Part shown: positions 44,126-53,192 of the stretch, piece by piece | How positions within the stretch are numbered: position 1 is the first letter of the stretch | Layout: each line of letters begins with the position of its first letter | Assembly (NCBI RefSeq): GCF_003129605.1 | Contig: NZ_QBDX01000004.1 | Location: 682,001-746,000 of the forward strand | DNA from: Hyphobacterium indicum | GTDB taxonomy: Bacteria > Pseudomonadota > Alphaproteobacteria > Caulobacterales > Maricaulaceae | Length of the DNA stretch: 64,000 nucleotides | Reading direction: 5' to 3' | The notes under the pieces: model-generated | The model's input: the letters and a program-made list of their open reading frames with translations, nothing else | Told to the model about the DNA's origin: nothing | Databases searched by the model: none | Translations under genes and position numbers: made by a program

Positions 44126-44656
44126 TTATTGGTCGCTATTTGGCTTTGCAGCGCCCGATCTCCAGCCAAGAAGTAAAAGAGCAACGCCGACAAATATGAG
44201 AACATCGGCCAGGTTGAATGTTGGCCAACGAGTCGCCTGCCATCCAAAGTCCAAATAGTCCGTGACGGCCCCATCGCCGAGCCTGTCAATCGCATTTGCA
44301 AGTCCACCAGCCGCAAAAAAGGTGCTGGCAGCGTGGATGAGTTTTGAGCTTTGCCGGGCGGCCCAAATTAAAGCAAAAACAACCAAGATGATGGCGAAAC
44401 TTGAAAGCAGATAGGGCGCAATCCAATGCGAACTATCCATAATGCCAAAACTAACGCCTCGATTGTGGCCCAAGGTAAGGTTAAAGCCAGGAAAAATCGA
44501 TATCGACGTGCCAACTTCGGTCAAAAATCGCTCAATTTTGAGTTTCACCAAAAGGTCGAGAGCGATCATAGCGGGCAACATAACCAGTAGGCCGCCGTGA
44601 ATTTTGCCTGGTCCAAAGCGGTGGCGCGAAAAAATTGTGGTCTTAAAAATCGACAT
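44126..44656 (-). CDS. lspA: Lipoprotein signal peptidase LspA, island copy
   Basis: Signal peptidase II cleaves prolipoproteins. The 176-residue protein has four transmembrane helices and the catalytic segments GGLANAIDRLGDGAVTDYLDF and TFNLADVLIFVGV, with the two aspartates. This is an extra copy in a metal-resistance island rather than the housekeeping gene, which usually sits beside ileS. Such copies are common next to MerR/CDF genes. It may process the CzcB lipoprotein encoded downstream (49154), which has a lipobox. The gene converges on merR with only 3 bp between the two stops. Confidence 0.93.
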   Translation of the reverse strand: MSIFKTTIFSRHRFGPGKIHGGLLVMLPAMIALDLLVKLKIERFLTEVGTSISIFPGFNLTLGHNRGVSFGIMDSSHWIAPYLLSSFAIILVVFALIWAARQSSKLIHAASTFFAAGGLANAIDRLGDGAVTDYLDFGWQATRWPTFNLADVLIFVGVALLLLGWRSGAAKPNSDQ

Positions 44657-44761
44657 GGAGAAAGCCTACTTTGCGAGTGACTCGCCGTCAGTTAATGGGT
44701 TCCGTCTTCGGTAATGGAAATGGCAGGCGTATCTTCCTGCCATTTCCAAACTTGCCTTCTG

Positions 44762-47700
44762 CTAGCCAAGCGATCCTTTTGGCCCAGGTCTTTGCGGATG
44801 AGGCGCAAACCATTTGTAGACCGCCGGTAGAACCAGCAATGTCAAAACGGTCGAAGTTACCAATCCGCCGATAACTACGGCTGCGAGAGGTCGTTGAACC
44901 TCCGAGCCGATGCCGGACGCAAAAAGCAACGGCATCAAGCCAAGGCCGGTAGTTGTCGCGGTCATCAGAACGGGCTGAGCACGACGCACTGCTGCCTCCA
45001 CGCTGAACACGTCAACGTCCGAGCGTTCCTTTGCGAAGCGGTCGAGGAATGAGACCAAAACCATGCCATTACCTAGGGCAATGCCGAAGAGAGCAATAAA
45101 GCCAACGGAAGCTGGAACCGATAGGTTCTGACCGGTTAGCCACAGCGCCGCGATACCACCGACCAGCGCCAACGGGATGTTGGCGATGATCAAGAGTGCG
45201 CTTTTAAGCCGTCCAAAGCTAAAAAGTAGCAAGAGGAACACGACACCCAGTGTGACTGGGATGACGACGGCGAAACGCGCATTTGCTTGTTGCTGAAGTT
45301 CGAACTGACCGCCCCATTCGATAAAATACCCTGGCGGTAACGCGACATTTTCGGCAACGGCATTTTGCCCTTCTCGGACGAACGAGCCTATGTCGCGTTC
45401 GCGGACATTGGTTTGAATGGCAATGTACCGTTGGCCATTCTCACGCGTGATCTGCCGAGGCCCCTCGATACGTTCAATGACTGCGACCTGGCCGAGGGGT
45501 ATGATTTCTCCTTCGGGGCCATTCAATACGATACGACTGATGCGTTCGGCATTCACCCGATCTTGTTCGCGGTAACGGACGATGATGTCAAAGCGTCGGA
45601 CACCTTCGAATACCTGGCCAGCTTGCGAGCCACCAATCGCTGTTCGAACCACTGACAAAACATCTTCCACGTTCAGGCCATAACGGCTGATCGCTTCCCT
45701 GTTGACGGTAATCCTAAGCTGCGGAGCGCCGGTCACCTGATCTGTCTGGACATCCGCCGAACCGGCAATATCGCGGATGACATTTGCAATTTGCGCCGCG
45801 TATTCCTCAAGGACCGACATGTCCTCTCCGAACAGTTTGATCGCCAAGTCCGCTTTAGTACCTGTCAGCAATTCGTCGGTTGCTGCCGCAATCGGTTGCG
45901 TGAAGTTAAAGCGAGCCCCCGGAAAGGATTCAAAGCTTTCGCTCATCATCGCGAGCAACGCATCTTGTGTCCGGGCAGATTCCCACTCACCGCGCGGCGC
46001 AAGCGCCACGAAGGCCTCCGCACTGTTTACCGGGTCTGCGTGGGCACCAACCTCGCCGCGGCCAATACGCGTGACGATGCGCTCAACCTCAGGGAAGTTG
46101 GATTGTAGCTGTTGCTCAAAGCGCGTTACCGTTTCTCGGGCTTCCGGCAACGAGATAGATGGCGCCATGGTCAGCCGGACCAGCAAATCACCCTCGTTCA
46201 TGCGGGGCGTAAACTCAGAGCCCAATCGCGGGAATATCGCACCGCCAACAAGCAGCATTGCTGCTGCTAGCGTGAGTGCTGCCCATCTCTTGTGAACAAA
46301 GAAGCGTACCAAAGGTGCAAACCGGCGTTCGTAGAAATCAGGTTCATCCTCACCCGATGACTTTTTGCCAATTTTCAAGCCGAGCATGGATGCAGCCGGT
46401 GCAAGAAGCACGGCGAACACCAATGATCCTGCCATCGCAAAAACAACAGAGAAGGCCAGTGGTCGGAACGTTTTGCCTTCGACGCCTTCCAACGTCAAAA
46501 TTGGGACGAACACGATCACCACAATCAGGATTGCAAAGACGAGCGGCTGTAAGACTTCCGCACATGCGCCAGCGATAAGAGCGCGTTTGTCGTCGCCCTC
46601 TTTCGAAGCGGTCAGGATACGGTTTGCGTTTTCAACGATCACAACCGCACCATCCACCATCATCCCGATAGCGATAGCGATTCCACCTAGTGACATCAGG
46701 TTGGCGGATACGCCAAAGAGCTGCATTGCGAGCAAGGCAAAACCCACTGAAAACGGGATTGAAGCCACGACAATAAGGCTAGGTCGCCATCCTCGCAGGA
46801 AGAAGAGCAATATGATGGCGACAAGTAGCGCGCCCTGCCACAAGGCCGTGGTCATGGTGCCCACAGCGGCTCCTACCAATTCTGACTGATCATAGTAGGG
46901 AACAGCCCTCACGCCTGGCGGCAATGTTTCGTTGATCCGTTCAAGACGGTCATGAACGCGGGCGATCACTTCGTTGGTATTGGCACCAAGGAGTTTGAGA
47001 ACCAGCCCAGCAACCACTTCGCCTTGACCATCCATGGTCGCCATGCCTTGCCGAGGCGCGCCGCCGATCTCTATGTTCGCGATATCGCGAACACGCACCG
47101 GCACACCGTCTTCGACTTTCACGATAATATCTGAAAGGTCATGGATGCCCTGAGCCAGCCCGACCGCACGAACCGTGTATTGCTCGCTGTTTTCGATCAA
47201 AAACTGAGCCCCGGCATTGGCATTGTTGGACTCAACAGCCGTTACGATATCTTCGATGGACAGTTCGTATCTCAACAAAGCCTCGGGTCGAACATTGATC
47301 TGATACTGCTGTTCGAAACCTCCAAGCGATAGAACTTCGGTGACACCTCGGACGGTTTGAAGGTCAAATTTGACCTGCCAATCCTGCAACGTCCGCAACT
47401 GAACGCCATCAAGATTTTCATCCGACGTTTCGAGGAAGTAGAAGAGAATTTGGCCTAGGCCGGTCGTGATCGGCCCCATACCTGGATCGCCAAACCCTTC
47501 GGGTATTTCTTCTCGGGCTTGCTGAAGGCGTTCTCCGACAAGTTGGCGCGCCCAATATATGTCGACGCCATCTTCAAAATAGATGTTGACGACGGACAAA
47601 CCAAAGTTCGATGTCGATCTCACTTCTCGAAGCCGAGGCAATCCATTCATGGAGGTTTCAACCGGAAACGTGACGTATCGTTCGACTTCTTCCGGGGCGA

Positions 47701-47905
47701 GGCCTTCCGTCTCTGTAAACACCTGCACAAGTGTTGGTGTGACATCCGGGAACGCATCGACAGGCATCGACCTGAATGTGACGATCCCTCCAATGAGTAC
47801 GAATGCAAATGCGAGTGCAGCGAGCAGTCTTCCCCCCGCTATTCGATGTAGCAGGCCGGTTAAACCAGAAACTTGCTGTGAAGAGTTAGTGTGCGTGTCC
47901 ATCAT
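44762..47905 (-). CDS. czcA: CzcA/CusA-family RND heavy-metal efflux pump
   Basis: This inner-membrane proton-driven pump of about 1047 residues is of the heavy-metal efflux class. The fourth-helix motif reads AIAIGMMVDGAVVIVENANR. From memory of the family scheme, AIG-x3-DGA-x3-VEN is HME3a type, not the Cu/Ag (CusA) or the DFG Zn/Co/Cd (CzcA) type, so the substrate is probably a divalent cation but not certain. The ATG at 47905 has GAGGAG 4 bp upstream. It overlaps the membrane-fusion gene by 20 bp. It forms a tripartite system with the two following genes. Confidence 0.93.
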   Translation of the reverse strand: MMDTHTNSSQQVSGLTGLLHRIAGGRLLAALAFAFVLIGGIVTFRSMPVDAFPDVTPTLVQVFTETEGLAPEEVERYVTFPVETSMNGLPRLREVRSTSNFGLSVVNIYFEDGVDIYWARQLVGERLQQAREEIPEGFGDPGMGPITTGLGQILFYFLETSDENLDGVQLRTLQDWQVKFDLQTVRGVTEVLSLGGFEQQYQINVRPEALLRYELSIEDIVTAVESNNANAGAQFLIENSEQYTVRAVGLAQGIHDLSDIIVKVEDGVPVRVRDIANIEIGGAPRQGMATMDGQGEVVAGLVLKLLGANTNEVIARVHDRLERINETLPPGVRAVPYYDQSELVGAAVGTMTTALWQGALLVAIILLFFLRGWRPSLIVVASIPFSVGFALLAMQLFGVSANLMSLGGIAIAIGMMVDGAVVIVENANRILTASKEGDDKRALIAGACAEVLQPLVFAILIVVIVFVPILTLEGVEGKTFRPLAFSVVFAMAGSLVFAVLLAPAASMLGLKIGKKSSGEDEPDFYERRFAPLVRFFVHKRWAALTLAAAMLLVGGAIFPRLGSEFTPRMNEGDLLVRLTMAPSISLPEARETVTRFEQQLQSNFPEVERIVTRIGRGEVGAHADPVNSAEAFVALAPRGEWESARTQDALLAMMSESFESFPGARFNFTQPIAAATDELLTGTKADLAIKLFGEDMSVLEEYAAQIANVIRDIAGSADVQTDQVTGAPQLRITVNREAISRYGLNVEDVLSVVRTAIGGSQAGQVFEGVRRFDIIVRYREQDRVNAERISRIVLNGPEGEIIPLGQVAVIERIEGPRQITRENGQRYIAIQTNVRERDIGSFVREGQNAVAENVALPPGYFIEWGGQFELQQQANARFAVVIPVTLGVVFLLLLFSFGRLKSALLIIANIPLALVGGIAALWLTGQNLSVPASVGFIALFGIALGNGMVLVSFLDRFAKERSDVDVFSVEAAVRRAQPVLMTATTTGLGLMPLLFASGIGSEVQRPLAAVVIGGLVTSTVLTLLVLPAVYKWFAPHPQRPGPKGSLG

Positions 47906-49154
47906 CAAACTCCTCTTTCTGCAATTCGGCTTTCAAAGAAAATGTTCCGGTCGTGGCGATCATTTCGCCAATCGCAACGCCAGACAGGATTTCTGCATAC
48001 CGATCCGAACGCCGTCCGATCTGAACATGGCGAACCTCAAATCCATCACTGGTTCGAACGAACACAACGGATTCACCTTCAACGGTTTGAAGCGCCGACA
48101 CCGGTACGCGTAACGTAGGCTGCGCGTCAGACGCAGCCGCAATCACGGTTACAAACATGCCTGGACGCAGACGGTCGCCGGGATTGTCGATGACAATTCG
48201 AGCTCTACCCGTTCGTGTTCGTTCGCCGATTTGAGGACTCACGAAATCAATCGTCGACTCGATTGGTCGGCCTCCGTCGCCCGGATCAATAGAAACTGCA
48301 GCTCCAGCACGAAGTCGACCCAGGTCGGCGCCGTAAATCGCAGCATCGACCCAAACAGAATCAGTGTCAGCGACAATAAAGGCTGGCGGCTGTGCGCCTT
48401 CGGTAAGAACCTCACCAAGAACAGCATGGCGCTCAATAATTGTTCCGGCGATCGGTGCAGTCAGCTCATATCGGGTTAGCGAAATATCTGACGACGCAAC
48501 CATCCGAGGCAGAGTGGCAACATCAACACCAAGAGCGTCCAGCTGCTGACCGGCACTGCGAACCTCAATTCGTGCTTCCTCGAGCGCCCGTCTCGCGTTG
48601 AGATAATCTTGCTCGGCTGAAATCTGACGTTCCCAAAGGCGCTCTTCGCGTTCAAAGGAGCTTTCTGCAAGATCCAATCTTGCCCGCGCCGAAAGATAGG
48701 CCGCCTTGGCATCTGCAAGTGACCGACTATTCAAAACCGCGAGAATATCGCCAGCATTGACGCGATCACCTTCGGTTACGTTCACACTGCTAACGATGCC
48801 GGACACGCGTGGCGAAACATGAGCCAGATGGTTTTGATCAAAACCCACTTCTGCAGGCAATTCCAAAATCCCATCGACTGGCCCACTTGTTACAGCCGAG
48901 ACGACGATACCAAGTTCAGATATCTGGCTTGCGTCGAGGTGAACTTCGACCGCCTCATCATGGTCGCCATCTTCTGAATCAGTATGCCCATCATCGTCGC
49001 TATTGTCGTCGTGGCTAGTTTCAGTTTCGATGTTGCTTGCAACGGCAGATGGTTCGCTATTTTGGTCTTGTTCACCCGGACTTTCGGCAGAACACGCTGC
49101 GAGCGCCAGTGCGCTGGCCGTAATCAGCAATAGATTGATTTTATGTTTGGTCAT
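47886..49154 (-). CDS. czcB: CzcB-family membrane fusion lipoprotein
   Basis: This 422-residue periplasmic adaptor links the RND pump to the outer-membrane channel. A lipobox is visible (ALALAACSAES), so it should be lipid-anchored. A His/Asp-rich stretch (HDDNSDDDGHTDSEDGDHDE) follows, likely metal-binding. The barrel-sandwich and helical hairpin regions are typical (HVSPRVSGIVSSVNV, then coiled-coil, then APIAGTIIERHAVLGE). It overlaps czcC at the start by 4 bp. Confidence 0.92.
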   Translation of the reverse strand: MTKHKINLLLITASALALAACSAESPGEQDQNSEPSAVASNIETETSHDDNSDDDGHTDSEDGDHDEAVEVHLDASQISELGIVVSAVTSGPVDGILELPAEVGFDQNHLAHVSPRVSGIVSSVNVTEGDRVNAGDILAVLNSRSLADAKAAYLSARARLDLAESSFEREERLWERQISAEQDYLNARRALEEARIEVRSAGQQLDALGVDVATLPRMVASSDISLTRYELTAPIAGTIIERHAVLGEVLTEGAQPPAFIVADTDSVWVDAAIYGADLGRLRAGAAVSIDPGDGGRPIESTIDFVSPQIGERTRTGRARIVIDNPGDRLRPGMFVTVIAAASDAQPTLRVPVSALQTVEGESVVFVRTSDGFEVRHVQIGRRSDRYAEILSGVAIGEMIATTGTFSLKAELQKEEFDDGHAH

Positions 49155-50464
49155 TGTGCTGCCTCCTCTGAGGTCGTTTGGACCAGTCGAGTAAGTTGAG
49201 GCGCACCAGCTATTGCATCGAGTTCGATAGCCGCACGCGCCAACTCGGCACGGGCGGCGATCAGATCAACTCGAACATTGAAATAGGAACGCTGGATATC
49301 CAGGAAATTGAGGATATCCATGGCGCCTTCGCGGTAGGCCTCTTGAGCTGCTGATAATGCGTTTTCAGACGCCGGGAGGATATTTTGATTGAGTTGTGTG
49401 TAGGTCGACTGAGCGCGTGCAAAGCGACCAGCTGATGCAGCATATTGCGCGATCAATGACCGGCGCATGACTTCTTCGTTTAATCGGGCTGCAGTCTCTC
49501 GCGAGGCTGCCGCAGCGACACCGCCCTGGTTTCTGTTTATGATAGGAATTGGAATTTCAAGCGTTGCGACGAAAGCCGTCTCGTCGGTGGCGCCAAACCG
49601 GCGCACCCCTGCACCCACAGTCACATCAGGAATGGCTTCTGCGCGTTCGCGTCGAATTTCTAGGCCACGAGCTCGTGTTATGGCTCGAAGTTGAATGAGT
49701 CCGGGGTTGTTCGAAATCCATTCAACCGGGTTTGCGTCCGCAAAGGCGCTGAGATCAAGCGATTGTAGTGGCGAGGTGAGCTCTTCACTGAAGGCGTCGC
49801 CAGACCAAATTGCCACAAGCTGATCGTTGGCTGCGGCTTGAGCACTTTCAGCATCATTGGCAGCGATTGTCGCCAACCCGACAAGCATTTCGGCGCGGTT
49901 GCGTTCAATTGGAGACGCGCGGCCGGCGTCAACACGCGAACGTATTGCCTCTGCGGAATTATTCGCGATTTCCAGAAGCTCTGTACGAAGAGAGAGAGTT
50001 TCTGACGCCGCCTGGGCGTCAACGTAGGCCTGAGCAGTACTTGCTAAAAGGCGGGTACGTTGAAGCGCTAAGTCTGCCGTTGCTGCTCGCGCCCAAGCGC
50101 TCGCCGCATCGCGAGCCCGTCCGCGATCGCCGCCTAGCGGGATTGTTTGGTTGATCGACAATGTGGTATCGGCGTCGCCGAGACCTCCACGATCAGAACC
50201 AAATTCCTCTATTTCTGCGCCCAGGATGGGATTGTCCCACAGCCCGGCTTGTAGAGCGTCGGATTCGGCGGCGCGTATTTCCTCGCGCGCTGCATCGGTG
50301 ATTGGGTTGTTTTCCAATGCGAGGTTCAGCGCATCGGATAAGGTGAATGGGACTGCAGAAGCGGATTGCGCCTCGGCAGAGCTTATGGAGATCCAGGCCA
50401 GCAGGACTGCTGCCATGGTCATCCGCCCCAGCCAATTTGGCCGGGCGATAAATGTTGAATTCAT
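49151..50464 (-). CDS. czcC: CzcC/TolC-family outer-membrane efflux channel
   Basis: This 437-residue outer-membrane factor completes the efflux complex. A signal peptide (MAAVLLAWISISSAEA) is visible, followed by two halves of the TolC helical barrel with repeated coiled-coil segments (PFTLSDALNLALENNPI; AYREGAMDILNFLDIQRSYF). Its ATG is at 50464. The gene order czcC, czcB, czcA is classical. Confidence 0.92.
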   Translation of the reverse strand: MNSTFIARPNWLGRMTMAAVLLAWISISSAEAQSASAVPFTLSDALNLALENNPITDAAREEIRAAESDALQAGLWDNPILGAEIEEFGSDRGGLGDADTTLSINQTIPLGGDRGRARDAASAWARAATADLALQRTRLLASTAQAYVDAQAASETLSLRTELLEIANNSAEAIRSRVDAGRASPIERNRAEMLVGLATIAANDAESAQAAANDQLVAIWSGDAFSEELTSPLQSLDLSAFADANPVEWISNNPGLIQLRAITRARGLEIRRERAEAIPDVTVGAGVRRFGATDETAFVATLEIPIPIINRNQGGVAAAASRETAARLNEEVMRRSLIAQYAASAGRFARAQSTYTQLNQNILPASENALSAAQEAYREGAMDILNFLDIQRSYFNVRVDLIAARAELARAAIELDAIAGAPQLTRLVQTTSEEAAQ

Positions 50465-50505
50465 CTAGTGTAATTCCGATTGTTGGTTTCAGTTCGACAA
50501 AGTTG

Positions 50506-50826
50506 TCAGGCTGAAATCTCAATCGGTGGCTGAAACGGCGGCTCAAGAGCTCGCGTCCTGAATCGGACGTCCGGAAAAACAAATGATGGGGTTGATGAAA
50601 CTTCAATAGAAGCCTCAAAGCCCGCGCGGGGGTCCATCAAGTTATGGCACGCAACGCACATATGGGCGGCGTGTGCCGATGATGCCGGTTCAGATTGACC
50701 TACATCAATCTCGACAAATCTCTCATCCGAATGATGATCGTGGTCAGGCGCAGCTGAACTTGCGACTTCGCTTGCCAACGCGAAGAATGCTACGGTGACC
50801 AACAAAATTTTGACGCCTAAATTCAT
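50506..50826 (-). CDS. Small exported His/Cys protein upstream of czcC
   Basis: This 106-residue protein has a signal peptide (MNLGVKILLVTVAFFALASEVAS). A His/Asp-rich mature start (APDHDHHSDE) and a CVACHN motif preceded by HAAHM follow. The CxxCH form resembles a c-type haem site, but one motif alone in a metal locus may instead bind metal. It resembles the small exported proteins that precede RND efflux genes, and I do not assign a family. It lies 41 bp before czcC and is probably cotranscribed. Confidence 0.65.
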   Translation of the reverse strand: MNLGVKILLVTVAFFALASEVASSAAPDHDHHSDERFVEIDVGQSEPASSAHAAHMCVACHNLMDPRAGFEASIEVSSTPSFVFPDVRFRTRALEPPFQPPIEISA

Positions 50827-50828
50827 AC

Positions 50829-50842
50829 TCGTATGTATACGA
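50829..50842. promoter_or_regulatory. Perfect palindrome TCGTAT-GT-ATACGA before the czc operon
   Basis: This 14 bp inverted repeat lies 2 bp before the ATG of the small exported protein. It could be an operator for the efflux operon, but no regulator is adjacent and the placement over the translation start region is unusual. Confidence 0.4.
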
Positions 50843-50880
50843 CGCGTGAATTCACAGTAACAAGCAACGAATACATTATG

Positions 50881-51996
50881 TTATAACCTCCGACACGATG
50901 CATTCTGATCTCGAAACTTTTGTTTCCATGACAACGCCGGCTTCTCGACGAAGTGCCACGACAGCGCCGAGATTAAAAAGGTAAGCGGCACAGACCAAAG
51001 AAACAGGCCCAATGGCGTGCGAGCCAAGTCAAAATGCCAGAGCGTCTGCATGACCGGATAGTGCCAGATATAGATCCCGTAGGACCAATCCGGCATATTC
51101 GCGAAAGTCGGCAGCCCCCCCAGCTTTGAAAACGCTAGCCAGAACAATATCGACGCCAGGCCAAGATTCAGAAATGTCTCGGCCAGCGGCGATGATCCCA
51201 TCCAATACCAGATTGGCAACGCGAAGACGGCAACGATCGGCAGAAGCGGTAATCGGTGCCTTGCCGAATACATCAGCATGCCGAGCAGAAAGGCCGTTCC
51301 GAGCCGCAAGGTCAGTGTTATGATCACCGGAATATCGGGCGAGTAGAATTTGATCACCAGATATCCGGCCGTCGCTACGACGAGCAAAAATAGATAGGCC
51401 CGCCAGCCACGGGCAAAACCGGCAAAAAACAGCACGGCCGCGCCAATATAGGCCAGCACTTCATAGCGCAGTGTCCAGAGTGTGGCGGAAAATTCTCCAG
51501 GCGCCGGGTTGTTGCCAAACACCCCCAGCGGACCTTGCGACGTGTCCATGAACAGCATGACATTGACCGGATAGAGCCAAGTCTGTGCGCTGGTCCAGTA
51601 CTCGGGCATGCTTGCGGTCGTCACAACTGGCCCGATCAGCAGCGTGGAGCTGATCGCGAGTACCAGCAGAGCCGGAAGAATGCGAAGCACGCGCGACGCC
51701 GTGTAGCTCGCTACATTGGCGCGATGCTCAAGGCTGCCCGCTATTAGAAATCCGCTGAGAATGAAGAACCCATTCACGGCAACATAGCCAATTGACCAGC
51801 CATGAATTGCGACGAACGGACCGCCTGCAATGCCGTGCGGTACCACAAAGATGTGTTCAATCATAACGGCTGTTGCCAACACCAAGCGTATCAGAGTGAG
51901 CCGATTATCGCGTCCGGTGAACGCGCTCCCGATTGTGGACGTAATTATAACGCCGTCTCCCCACATGCTGACACAAGGTAATACGCCGCCAAGCAT
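50881..51996 (-). CDS. Acyltransferase 3 family membrane protein
   Basis: This membrane O-acyltransferase has about 371 residues and around ten hydrophobic segments. The ATG at 51996 has GAGGGG 5 bp upstream; a GTG at 52023 is an alternative. Family features are RLVLATAVMIEHIFVV with the conserved histidine, GYVAVNGFFILSGFLIAGSL, and a C-terminal SYGIYIWHYPVMQT. It probably acylates surface polysaccharide or lipid. No sugar pathway genes adjoin it. Confidence 0.85.
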   Translation of the reverse strand: MLGGVLPCVSMWGDGVIITSTIGSAFTGRDNRLTLIRLVLATAVMIEHIFVVPHGIAGGPFVAIHGWSIGYVAVNGFFILSGFLIAGSLEHRANVASYTASRVLRILPALLVLAISSTLLIGPVVTTASMPEYWTSAQTWLYPVNVMLFMDTSQGPLGVFGNNPAPGEFSATLWTLRYEVLAYIGAAVLFFAGFARGWRAYLFLLVVATAGYLVIKFYSPDIPVIITLTLRLGTAFLLGMLMYSARHRLPLLPIVAVFALPIWYWMGSSPLAETFLNLGLASILFWLAFSKLGGLPTFANMPDWSYGIYIWHYPVMQTLWHFDLARTPLGLFLWSVPLTFLISALSWHFVEKPALSWKQKFRDQNASCRRL

Positions 51997-52091
51997 AAGA
52001 CCCCTCACGATGACTGTTATCACGCGGAATGAGGGTTCGCGCCCCGCTATTCGTAAGTGGATGAGAACTTAGCGATTAGGGGACTTATCTG

Positions 52092-52358
52092 ATGTCTGAA
52101 CCAACTCGTGCGCCGATGCGCATTATTCCGCTTGGGCTCACCCTGTCGACATTCTTGCTGATCACATTCGTGACTTGTGTCGGCTTTGGATTGCTCGCTC
52201 CACAACAATTTCACATGCATGAAGCCTGGGCGCCCTTATTGCCCGGTTTCGAGTGGCTGACCCCAACAGGGTTCCTGTTCGGCGCAATCGGGGCCTTCTC
52301 CTACGGCTGGTTTATCGCCATCGTCTTCGTACCCTTGCATCGATTCTTCCACAAATAA
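52092..52358 (+). CDS. DUF5676 small membrane protein
   Basis: This 88-residue protein has two transmembrane helices. It matches DUF5676 in length and pattern (MRIIPLGLTLSTFLLITF; LLPGFEWLTPTGFLFGAIG; then YGWFIAIVFVPLHRFF). Members are often near copper and mercury genes. It diverges from the acyltransferase and faces the Cys-rich gene at 52647. The role is unknown. Confidence 0.75.
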   Translation: MSEPTRAPMRIIPLGLTLSTFLLITFVTCVGFGLLAPQQFHMHEAWAPLLPGFEWLTPTGFLFGAIGAFSYGWFIAIVFVPLHRFFHK

Positions 52359-52413
52359 CGGAATGAACGGTCGAGCCTGCCGTTTGGGTTGATCAAGGAC
52401 TGTGACCGCTCGA

Positions 52414-52647
52414 TTACTCGCAACAAGTGCCAGACTGGATGGGTGGGCAGTCAACGCTCCCATAGGAACAAAACACGCAGCAGTCGCCAGCGAGCGGCTT
52501 GATGACCATCTTGCAGGAGGGACAGTCCCAGAAATACTGGCATGCGTCCGTTGGCATGAGTAAATCCGGGTGAATGGTCTCGCATTCAGGGCATGTCAGA
52601 GTTGACTTGAAATTCATTTCCATCGCCAAACGCTGCTGGTCACTCAT
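52414..52647 (-). CDS. Small Cys-rich metal-binding protein (GDCCxFCSYG type)
   Basis: This 77-residue cytoplasmic protein has twelve cysteines. They occur as CPEC, CPSC, the signature GDCCVFCSYGSVDCPPIQ, and a terminal CC. Proteins of this type accompany MerT/MerR mercury genes and presumably bind Hg(II), Zn(II) or Cu. ATG at 52623 (M9) or 52617 (M11) are alternative starts, as homologues usually begin near KSTLTCPEC. It lies about 110 bp after merT on the same strand. Confidence 0.75.
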   Translation of the reverse strand: MSDQQRLAMEMNFKSTLTCPECETIHPDLLMPTDACQYFWDCPSCKMVIKPLAGDCCVFCSYGSVDCPPIQSGTCCE

Positions 52648-52759
52648 TGCGGTTGCCCGACCTCATTGAGACCTCCCACCTATTAAGCTGGCCAATCGGA
52701 CCCGGTGGCGGAATGGTGTTGCGCTCCGCAAACCCGAATGTTGGCGATGATTGGCTCAT

Positions 52760-53125
52760 CTATCCTCTCATCCATTCCAGCAGCGCTCGTTGTATCTGGA
52801 ATTCATATAGTGGAAGGAGCATTGTCATGATCAGGAAAAGGGCACCGACGCTCCACCAGGCCCAAAACATCCATCGGGCGCTGCCACGACGGAGAGCCAG
52901 CACAGCAGCAACGATCAGGATAATTGTCGATATGCCGAACAGGACAGGTTGTATCCGAGTCAACCAGGCCAGCTTTGCGACAAGACTGGTCGCCACACCC
53001 AGATTTACCAGCAGGATCGGAACGACACAACAGGATGCTCCAATCAGGGCCAGAAAACTGCCGAACACACCGCCGCCGTGAAGAAGCGGTATGGCTTTGG
53101 CCGAAGATGACGTGTCCCTTGACAT
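52760..53125 (-). CDS. merT: MerT-like mercuric transport protein
   Basis: This 121-residue inner-membrane protein has three predicted helices. The Cys-Cys pair in GASCCVVPILLVNLGVA of the first helix is the MerT hallmark, which accepts Hg(II) for uptake. The second Cys pair in the cytoplasmic loop of Tn501 MerT is missing, and no merP or merA is seen in the window. AGGA lies 7 bp before the ATG. It diverges from the merR gene across a MerR-type operator. Confidence 0.82.
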   Translation of the reverse strand: MSRDTSSSAKAIPLLHGGGVFGSFLALIGASCCVVPILLVNLGVATSLVAKLAWLTRIQPVLFGISTIILIVAAVLALRRGSARWMFWAWWSVGALFLIMTMLLPLYEFQIQRALLEWMRG

Positions 53126-53131
53126 AAAGGA

Positions 53132-53162
53132 GTCCTACTCCCTGTAGTTAGTACAGGTGCAA
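53132..53162 (-). promoter_or_regulatory. mer-type promoter with 19 bp spacer
   Basis: Read on the minus strand: TTGCAC (-35), 19 bp containing CCTGTAC-TAA-CTACAGG, then TAGGAC (-10). The dyad (53141-53157) inside a 19 bp spacer is the classic MerR operator. It drives merT leftwards and sits between merT and merR. Confidence 0.8.
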
Positions 53163-53192
53163 GATGTAAAATTTGGAAGATCGATCACAAAA

